Shown: piece after piece, positions 6,305 through 11,182 of the stretch | Layout: each line of letters opens with the position of its first letter | Numbering within the stretch: position 1 is the first letter of the stretch | Source of the DNA: Faecalibacterium sp. CAG:74 | GTDB taxonomy: Bacteria; Bacillota; Clostridia; Christensenellales; Aristaeellaceae | Assembly: GCA_000437595.1 (NCBI GenBank) | Contig: FR899858.1 | Coordinates: 1 to 11,182 of the forward strand | Direction: 5' to 3' | Length of the DNA: 11,182 nucleotides | Made by a program: the position numbers and the translations under genes | Notes under the pieces: model-generated | Told to the model about the DNA's origin: nothing | The model's input: the letters and a program-made list of their open reading frames with translations, nothing else | Database searches by the model: none

Positions 6305-7189
6305 TTATTGTACTCTGTTCAGGGTACTTTGTGCAAGGGTTTGCAAAAATTTCATATCTCCGCCGATTTTCGCTGCCGCATCCACCGCCAAGGCCGTTTC
6401 CCGTGCCGCGTCCTCGCGCGTGCCCTCAATGCCGCGAATGGCAATCCATGTCAGCTTCTCTTCCGCAACGTCCTTGCCAACGCTCTTGCCCAGCGCTTCC
6501 TCCGTGCCAATGACATCCAGCAGGTCATCCACCATCTGGAACGCCATGCCGAGGTGCTGCCCGTACTCGCAGCCATATTTCACCTGATCCTGCGTCGCGC
6601 CCGCCAGCAGCAGGCCCGCCTCCACGGGGGCAGTCAGCAGATCCGCCGTTTTGTGCAGGTGGATGTAGCGCACCTTGTCCGCCGTCGGCTTCGTTCCCTC
6701 GCTGGTTACGTCCATCGTCTGCCCAGCGACCATGCCCGTTACGCCCGCGTGACGCGCAATCGCTTCCATCGCCAGCACGCCGGAGCAGTCCCCTGCTTTC
6801 GCCAGCTTCGCAGCCTGACGCGCCATCAGCTCCATTGCCGCCGACAGCAGCCCATCGCCCGCCAGAATCGCCACGTCCTCGCCGAACTTGCGGTGATTCG
6901 TCAGCTGACCGCGCCGCAGGTCATCGTTGTCCATGGCGGGCAGGTCATCGTGAATCAGGCTGTATGTGTGAATCATTTCCAGTGCACAGGCGAACGGCAG
7001 CGCCTTTCCAGTATCCCCGCCGATGGATTCGCACGCGGCCAGCAGCAGCACCGCGCGAAGCCGCTTGCCGCCCGCCAGCAGCGAATACTCCATCGCCTTC
7101 AGCAGAATATCCGGGATTTCGCCCAGCGACCGCAGCTGCCCCGAAAGCGCCTCTTCGACCTGCTTGCGGTATTCCGCGTATGTCTTCAT
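6305..7189 (-). CDS. ispA: Farnesyl diphosphate synthase (polyprenyl synthetase)
   Basis: This cytosolic enzyme condenses dimethylallyl or geranyl diphosphate with isopentenyl diphosphate to make farnesyl diphosphate, the precursor of undecaprenyl and other prenyl chains. The 294-residue protein shows GGKRLR at 40-45, the first Asp-rich motif DDLPAMD at 81-87 with LRRG after it, GMVAGQ at 152-157 and the second Asp-rich motif DDLLD at 221-225 in FQMVDDLLD. The segment YSLIHDDLPAMD is as in E. coli IspA and typical of bacterial type II farnesyl synthases, which favours C15 over longer products. The ATG overlaps the xseB stop by 4 bases (ATGA), and GGAGG lies 7 bases upstream inside xseB, so translation is probably coupled. 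The name is secure; exact chain length is inferred. Confidence 0.93.
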   Translation of the reverse strand: MKTYAEYRKQVEEALSGQLRSLGEIPDILLKAMEYSLLAGGKRLRAVLLLAACESIGGDTGKALPFACALEMIHTYSLIHDDLPAMDNDDLRRGQLTNHRKFGEDVAILAGDGLLSAAMELMARQAAKLAKAGDCSGVLAMEAIARHAGVTGMVAGQTMDVTSEGTKPTADKVRYIHLHKTADLLTAPVEAGLLLAGATQDQVKYGCEYGQHLGMAFQMVDDLLDVIGTEEALGKSVGKDVAEEKLTWIAIRGIEGTREDAARETALAVDAAAKIGGDMKFLQTLAQSTLNRVQ

Positions 7190-7419
7190 TGCTGTTCCTC
7201 CATCGGCACCTCGATGTCCTCGCCGCTTTGCTGCCGCAGTACCGTCAAGCGCTGCTGTGCCGCCGTCAGCTCCTTTTCGAGGGCGTTCAGCGCATTCAGC
7301 CCCGCTTCGTACTGCTGCATGGCTTCCTCTAAGGGCATTTCGCCGCTCTCCATCTTCGCAATCAGTGCTTCCACCTGTTGAAGCCTTTCTTCAAACGTCA
7401 GCTTCTTTTTCGCTGCCAT
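7186..7419 (-). CDS. xseB: Exodeoxyribonuclease VII small subunit
   Basis: XseB is the small subunit of exonuclease VII, which degrades single-stranded DNA to oligonucleotides in both directions; several copies bind each large subunit. The protein is 77 residues, the usual size, and is a helical hairpin with the family pattern LTFEERLQQVEALIAKMESG, then PLEEAMQQYEAGL at 29-41, and a Glu-rich tail. The frame is open further upstream, but the ATG at 7417-7419 gives the standard N-terminus and has AAGGAGG about six bases before it. It overlaps the end of xseA by 29 bp and the start of ispA by 4 bp, the classic layout of this operon. Confidence 0.95.
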   Translation of the reverse strand: MAAKKKLTFEERLQQVEALIAKMESGEMPLEEAMQQYEAGLNALNALEKELTAAQQRLTVLRQQSGEDIEVPMEEQQ

Positions 7420-8686
7420 AAGCACCCTCCTTATTGGGCTGCATGACCCGCATTTCGCCATCCCGGAAACGAATCGTCATCTGCGGATGCGTCCGCGCCG
7501 CCGCCCGGTCAGGCAGCACCCTGCCGCCGTCCAGCACCAGCGCATAGCCGCGCTCCAGCACCTTTTCCGGATTCAGCGCCTGCAAATGCAGCTTCTGCCG
7601 ATGCAGCCGCTCCATTTTCCGCTGCAAATTCTGCTCCGCCGCGCTGTCCAGCCGAATCCGCGCCATGCCCAATCGCGGGGTCAGCGCCGAAATCCGCTGC
7701 GACATTTGATGCTCCAGCCGCATTTTTGCGCCGCCGAGCCGCTTCTCCAGCGCCGTCAAGCGTTGGTTCGGGTCGCACGCCGCCAGCCGCTTTTCCAGTG
7801 TCATCAGCGTCAGACGCGTTTCCTGCAAGTGCTGCGAAAGCGCCGTCTGCAAGTGCTGCCGCATTCCATCCAGCCCCGCGAGAATCTCCCGCAAGTCCGG
7901 CACCGCCATTTCCGCCGCGTTTGACGGCGTAGCGGCGCGCCTGTCCGCCACAAAATCCGCAATCGTGAAGTCGGTTTCATGCCCAACCGCGCTGATGACG
8001 GGAATCGGGCAGTCATAAATCGCGCGCGCCACAATTTCCTCGTTGAACGCCCACAAATCCTCCATCGAGCCGCCGCCGCGCCCGACGATGACGACCTCGA
8101 CCTCCGGGATTTTCGCCGCGCGCCGAATGCCCTGCGCGATGCTCTCCGCTGCCCCTGCGCCCTGCACCTGAACCGGCACCAGCACCAGCGGCACGCCGGG
8201 GTCACGCGCCCGCGACACCATGCAGATATCGTGCAGCACCGCGCCTGTTTCTGACGTCACGACCGCGATTTTCTTCGGGCGATACGGCAAGCGCCGCTTG
8301 TGCTCCTCGTCGAACAGCCCCTCCGCCGCCAAACGGTTTTTCAGCGCCTCGAACTGCTGATACAGCGTGCCGATGCCGTCCGGACGCATACTGTCGCAGG
8401 TAATTTGGTAGCTGCCGCCCTCGCTGTACAGCCCGACCTGCCCGCTGACGATGACGGACATGCCGTCCATCGGGCGAATCGACATGCGCATCGCGTTCTG
8501 GCGGAACATGACCGCCGCGATTCGGCATCGCTCGTCCTTGAGCGTAAAGTACCAATGCCCGGACGAATGGCGCTTGAAGTTGCTGATTTCCCCGCGCAAA
8601 CGGACTTTGCGAAGCGCCGGCTCGTTTTGCAGCAGCTGCCGGACGTACTCGTTGACCTCGCTGACCTCCAGAACCCACTCCGACAT
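7391..8686 (-). CDS. xseA: Exodeoxyribonuclease VII large subunit
   Basis: This is the catalytic subunit of exonuclease VII, with roles in mismatch repair and removal of single-stranded DNA. The 431-residue protein has an N-terminal OB-fold (about 1-100, with VRLRGEISNFKRHSSGHWYF), then the catalytic domain with AVVTSETGAVLHDI (141-154), GRGGGSMEDLWAFN (202-215) and SAVGHETDFTIADFVADRRAATPS (232-255). A long Leu/Gln/Arg-rich coiled-coil region (about 265-390) binds the small subunit. The start ATG follows AGGAAG by about ten bases. The gene overlaps xseB by 29 bp. Upstream, where folD would normally lie, are two secreted-protein genes, the nearer ending 38 bp away. Confidence 0.96.
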   Translation of the reverse strand: MSEWVLEVSEVNEYVRQLLQNEPALRKVRLRGEISNFKRHSSGHWYFTLKDERCRIAAVMFRQNAMRMSIRPMDGMSVIVSGQVGLYSEGGSYQITCDSMRPDGIGTLYQQFEALKNRLAAEGLFDEEHKRRLPYRPKKIAVVTSETGAVLHDICMVSRARDPGVPLVLVPVQVQGAGAAESIAQGIRRAAKIPEVEVVIVGRGGGSMEDLWAFNEEIVARAIYDCPIPVISAVGHETDFTIADFVADRRAATPSNAAEMAVPDLREILAGLDGMRQHLQTALSQHLQETRLTLMTLEKRLAACDPNQRLTALEKRLGGAKMRLEHQMSQRISALTPRLGMARIRLDSAAEQNLQRKMERLHRQKLHLQALNPEKVLERGYALVLDGGRVLPDRAAARTHPQMTIRFRDGEMRVMQPNKEGAYGSEKEADV

Positions 8687-8724
8687 GGCGCTTTCACTTC
8701 CTATTTTATGGGAATTTAGAGTTA

Positions 8725-9558
8725 TTAGTCATCAATGGCGTAGTAGTATCCGCGCCAGTAAGAATCGGAAAACTGCATTGCGCCAAATGCGTTTCCTTGT
8801 TCATCGAGGAACGTCAAGCTTATCTGTTTTAAATTGTTCTTTGTGGCAAGCTCGCGGCAGTCGATGATATAACGGTCTGGAATTTCCACCCAGTCAGCAT
8901 CTTTACCCTTATATCCAGCAGCAAACTTATCGCAGTATGCACCAGACAGCGCAATAAAGAATCCGTTGTTGTCCGGGTTTTGAGACGCCATGCAAGTAAT
9001 GCCCAGCACGGAAACATCCTTTGTTGCGAAGAGGTCGAGAATTGACTGAACAGCGGAAGCATCTGCATTTTCGTTTGCAACGTAGAATTTGATTTCGTTT
9101 GTCGAAACAAATTCGTCGTTCACGCGATGCACCGTTCCGCCTTTGGTGCTAATGCACAAGTATTCGCAGACCGGGTATTCAAGGGAGTAATTCGCCGTTC
9201 CAAGCGAAAGCGTCATGTAGTATTCTTCGGGCGCTTCGAGAGCGTCCTCGACAAGATTGTTGACGGACGTGAACAGCTTTTCCAGCTGTTCAGCCATAGC
9301 TTGGTAATCTTCCGGGCGGTCGATGATTAGGGATTCCAGCAGCGGGTAATGCCCGTGGATGATAAAGTGCTTGTTCTCGGTGTCGAATGTCACAAGGTAC
9401 TCTTCGCCATCGCCTTTATCTGCCGGGTAGAACTCATTGATAAAGTGCAGGGCAAGCACTTCACCGTCGGTGAGGTCGCTTTTCTCGGTCGCAAGGGCGG
9501 GGGCAATGGAGAGGGTAAGGCAGCAAAGGACGAGCAGGACGGAAATAATCTTCTTCAT
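8725..9558 (-). CDS. Secreted protein of unknown function, paralog A
   Basis: A 277-residue protein I do not recognise. Residues 1-23 are a signal peptide (MKK, a hydrophobic core to about 20, predicted cleavage after ALA), so it is probably exported. The Cys pair at 12-13 lies within the hydrophobic core and does not form a lipobox. The mature part has conserved blocks shared with the neighbouring paralog: LHFINEFY (37-44), DKGDGEEYLVTFD (48-59), HGHYPLLESLI (68-78), YYMTLSLG (113-120), GTVHRVNDEFVST (141-153), YCD (208-210) and a C-terminal YYAIDD. C135 and C209 are the shared mature cysteines. AAAGGAG precedes the ATG. The coding sequence is clearly less GC-rich than xseA (sample lines about 43% against about 67-73%). 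It lies 18 bp after paralog B. Confidence 0.85.
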   Translation of the reverse strand: MKKIISVLLVLCCLTLSIAPALATEKSDLTDGEVLALHFINEFYPADKGDGEEYLVTFDTENKHFIIHGHYPLLESLIIDRPEDYQAMAEQLEKLFTSVNNLVEDALEAPEEYYMTLSLGTANYSLEYPVCEYLCISTKGGTVHRVNDEFVSTNEIKFYVANENADASAVQSILDLFATKDVSVLGITCMASQNPDNNGFFIALSGAYCDKFAAGYKGKDADWVEIPDRYIIDCRELATKNNLKQISLTFLDEQGNAFGAMQFSDSYWRGYYYAIDD

Positions 9559-9576
9559 GGCAATCTCCTTTCGCGG

Positions 9577-10404
9577 TCAATCGTCAATGGCGAAATACGA
9601 GCCGCTACTCGAAGAATGACGGAAGTCGAAACGTCCGAACGCCTTGCCATCAAAATTACAAAACAAGATGGAAATAAATCCGATGTCAAGTTGCTTTGCA
9701 ATTTCCCGCGCATTTTGAAGGTAAACATACGGGACGTTCACAAAGTTTTGCGACTTTCCGGCGTAATTCTTCTCGAAGGCGTCGCAGTATTCGCCAGAAA
9801 TTTTGATGATATACCCGATGTTCTGCTTATCTTCGCCGGGCAGATACTCAACCACGCTAAATTCCGCGCCTTTTTCGGCATAAAAGTCGAGCAAGGCGTG
9901 AACGTCGTCCGGGTCTGAATCCTCGTAGGCGACATAAAAGGCGACCTGCGGAGTGGTGACAAATTCGTCATTTACACGATGCACAGTCCCGCCCTTGGAG
10001 CTAAAACAGAGGTATTTCCCCGTCGAGGATTCGAGCGAAAGCCTTGATAGTCCAAAAGAAAGCGTCATGTAGTATGCGTCAGGCTCTTCAAGGCAAACCC
10101 TGATGAGGTCGTCGATGGAAGCAAAGAGCGTTTCCAGCTTGTCAACCATCTGCTGGTAATTCTCTGGGTCGTCTGCGATTAAGGATTCCAGCAGTGGATA
10201 ATGTCCGCGAACGATGAAGTGTTTGTTCGCAGCGTCGAACGTCACGAAATACGCTTCGCCATCGCCCTTGTCCTCTGCGTAGAACTCCTTGATGAAGTGC
10301 ATTGCGAGCAGTTCGCCGCCTGTCATCGTCGTTTCATCCGCCAGCACCGGAATGTAATACAGCAAACAGCAGACAATCAGCAGAGTAGAAACAAACTTCT
10401 TCAC
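9577..10404 (-). CDS. Secreted protein of unknown function, paralog B
   Basis: A 275-residue tandem paralog of the next gene, of unknown function. The signal peptide is MKKFVSTLLIVCCLLYYIPVLA, with predicted cleavage after residue 22. The shared blocks are in the same order: MHFIKEFY (35-42), DKGDGEAYFVTFD (45-57), RGHYPLLESLI (67-77), YYMTLSFG (111-118), GTVHRVNDEFVTT (139-151), YCD (206-208) and YFAIDD at the end. The N-terminal half is better conserved than the C-terminal half. C133 and C207 match C135 and C209 of paralog A. I chose the GTG at 10402-10404, with AAGGGGGA six bases upstream; the open frame extends 19 codons further without family support. A sample line is about 38% GC against 68% in folD. 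It begins 90 bp after folD, the widest gap in this block. Confidence 0.83.
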   Translation of the reverse strand: MKKFVSTLLIVCCLLYYIPVLADETTMTGGELLAMHFIKEFYAEDKGDGEAYFVTFDAANKHFIVRGHYPLLESLIADDPENYQQMVDKLETLFASIDDLIRVCLEEPDAYYMTLSFGLSRLSLESSTGKYLCFSSKGGTVHRVNDEFVTTPQVAFYVAYEDSDPDDVHALLDFYAEKGAEFSVVEYLPGEDKQNIGYIIKISGEYCDAFEKNYAGKSQNFVNVPYVYLQNAREIAKQLDIGFISILFCNFDGKAFGRFDFRHSSSSGSYFAIDD

Positions 10405-10469
10405 ATTGAGTCCCCCTTGTAATGTGTCGAGTTTAAGGTAGCGTATCGTATAAGAGTACAAGCAAGGAT

Positions 10470-10498
10470 AACATACTCGCAGGTTTAATCGACTTTAA
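10470..10498 (-). promoter_or_regulatory. Weak candidate promoter for the secreted pair
   Basis: On the minus strand TTAAAG (10493-10498) and TATGTT (10470-10475) are 17 bases apart, overlapping the end of folD. Both boxes match the sigma-A consensus poorly. The 90-bp gap is AT-richer than its surroundings and is the only space in this gene block wide enough for an internal promoter. No terminator hairpin for folD was seen in it. Confidence 0.2.
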
Positions 10499-11182
10499 CG
10501 TGCCGTCTGCTTCTCCGCCGCTTCCACCGTGTTTTCCAGCAGCTCGACAATTGTCATTTTGCCCACGCCGCCGGGGACGGGCGTGATGTAGCCCGCAACG
10601 TCCGCCACATCAGGCATCACGTCGCCAACGACCTTGCCGTTCACGCGGTTGATGCCCACATCAATGACGACCGCGCCGGGCTTGACCATGCGCTTGGTGA
10701 TGAACCCCGGCTTGCCGACCGCCGCAACGAGAATATCCGCATTGCGCGTGTGCTGGGCGAGGTTCACCGTGTGGCTGTGGCAGATGGTGACGGTGCAGTT
10801 CGCTTGCAGCAGCAGCATCGCCATCGGCTTGCCGACGATGTTGCTCCGCCCGACGACGACCGCTTCTTTGCCGTCAAGGTCAATCCCCGTGCGGCGGATC
10901 ATCTCCATTGCGCCCTTGGGCGTGCACGCAACCACGCCCGGCTGTCCGCTCATCATCCGCCCCGCGTTGAGCAGGTGGAAGCCGTCCACATCCTTTTCCG
11001 GCGCGATAACCGCCAGCGCTGCCGCCTCATCGAGGTGTTTCGGCAGGGGAAGCTGCACCAGAATACCGTGGATGGTGTCGTCCGCATTCAGACGAGCTAT
11101 CAGCTTCTCCAGTTCGTCCTGCGTTGTCGTTTCGGGCAGATTGATGGTCACGGAGTGGATGCCGACCTGATCACACCCGACG
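10495..11182 (-). CDS. folD: Methylenetetrahydrofolate dehydrogenase/cyclohydrolase, 5' end cut off
   Basis: FolD is bifunctional. It oxidises 5,10-methylene-THF to methenyl-THF with NADP and hydrolyses that to 10-formyl-THF, in one-carbon metabolism. The frame stays open to the window edge, reading VGCDQVGIHSVTINLP before any start, so the first 50-60 residues lie outside, including the catalytic YxxxK region. About 229 residues are visible. Signatures in order are GILVQLPLPKHLD, KDVDGFHLLNAGRM, CTPKGAMEMI, the Rossmann segment VVVGRSNIVGKPMAMLL, DVGINRVNGKVVGDV and TPVPGGVGKMT near the C-terminus. An in-frame GTG at 11149-11151 is not the true start. The downstream xseA-xseB-ispA genes are its usual Firmicutes neighbours, here displaced by the two secreted-protein genes. 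Confidence 0.96.
   Translation of the reverse strand, partial: VGCDQVGIHSVTINLPETTTQDELEKLIARLNADDTIHGILVQLPLPKHLDEAAALAVIAPEKDVDGFHLLNAGRMMSGQPGVVACTPKGAMEMIRRTGIDLDGKEAVVVGRSNIVGKPMAMLLLQANCTVTICHSHTVNLAQHTRNADILVAAVGKPGFITKRMVKPGAVVIDVGINRVNGKVVGDVMPDVADVAGYITPVPGGVGKMTIVELLENTVEAAEKQTAR

Noticed and set aside
6308..7381. Long plus-strand open frame opposite ispA and xseB
   Set aside because: It spans two well-supported minus-strand genes and has a low-complexity Arg/His/Gln composition, so it is a shadow frame.
8687..8724. TTCC/GGAA small inverted repeat before xseA
   Set aside because: A 4-bp stem with an AT-rich loop is too weak for a terminator, and part of it overlaps the xseA ribosome binding site.
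10405..10461. N-terminal extension of secreted paralog B
   Set aside because: It would place 19 polar residues before a standard signal peptide, whereas the GTG with AAGGGGGA gives a normal MKK start matching paralog A.
10427..10498. Direct repeat TTAAA[G/C]TCGA, 62 bp apart, flanking the gap between folD and paralog B
   Set aside because: A 10-base near-repeat in AT-rich sequence can easily arise by chance. It could be an operator pair, but nothing else supports it.

Overview
The window looks like chromosomal DNA from a GC-rich anaerobic member of the Clostridia, most likely Oscillospiraceae/Ruminococcaceae. Three things suggest this. The housekeeping genes are recognisably Firmicutes in type (CggR, a ThiI without a rhodanese domain, the folD-xseA-xseB-ispA order). 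There is a sporulation gene (bofA). The left edge carries a double-palindrome intergenic element of a kind I recall from Faecalibacterium and its relatives. The family assignment is inference. No rRNA, tRNA, CRISPR array, transposase or phage gene was seen.

Left block (1-2608). A palindromic repeat (11-55) lies downstream of pgk. pgk (phosphoglycerate kinase) is preceded by cggR, the SorC-family central glycolytic gene regulator. Both are on the minus strand and probably form one operon. A good sigma-A promoter (TTGCCA-17-TATGAT) sits upstream of cggR and fixes its start codon. gapA, the usual gene between cggR and pgk in Bacillus, is missing here. Divergent from cggR, on the plus strand, is bofA, an inhibitor of pro-sigma-K processing, with a sequence resembling a sigma-E -10 element upstream.

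Right block (2843-11182). Ten minus-strand genes are tightly packed and read from right to left: folD (cut by the window edge), two tandem paralogous secreted proteins of unknown function, xseA, xseB, ispA, a YuiD/DUF212-type PAP2-like membrane protein, a two-TM conserved hypothetical, a cysteine desulfurase and thiI. Many of the junctions overlap or are only a few bases wide, which suggests long polycistronic transcripts. The desulfurase-thiI pair should supply sulfur for 4-thiouridine in tRNA. xseA and xseB make exonuclease VII. ispA makes farnesyl diphosphate, and the PAP2-like protein next to it may act on lipid phosphates.

The points most worth a second look are these: the AT-richer pair of secreted paralogs wedged between folD and xseA; a 51-bp in-frame tandem duplication that adds 17 residues to the ATP-pyrophosphatase domain of ThiI; the palindromic element at the left edge; and the abutting stop codons of bofA and thiI. 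I did not find a clear new multi-gene defence or metabolic system. The secreted paralog pair is the nearest thing to undescribed biology.
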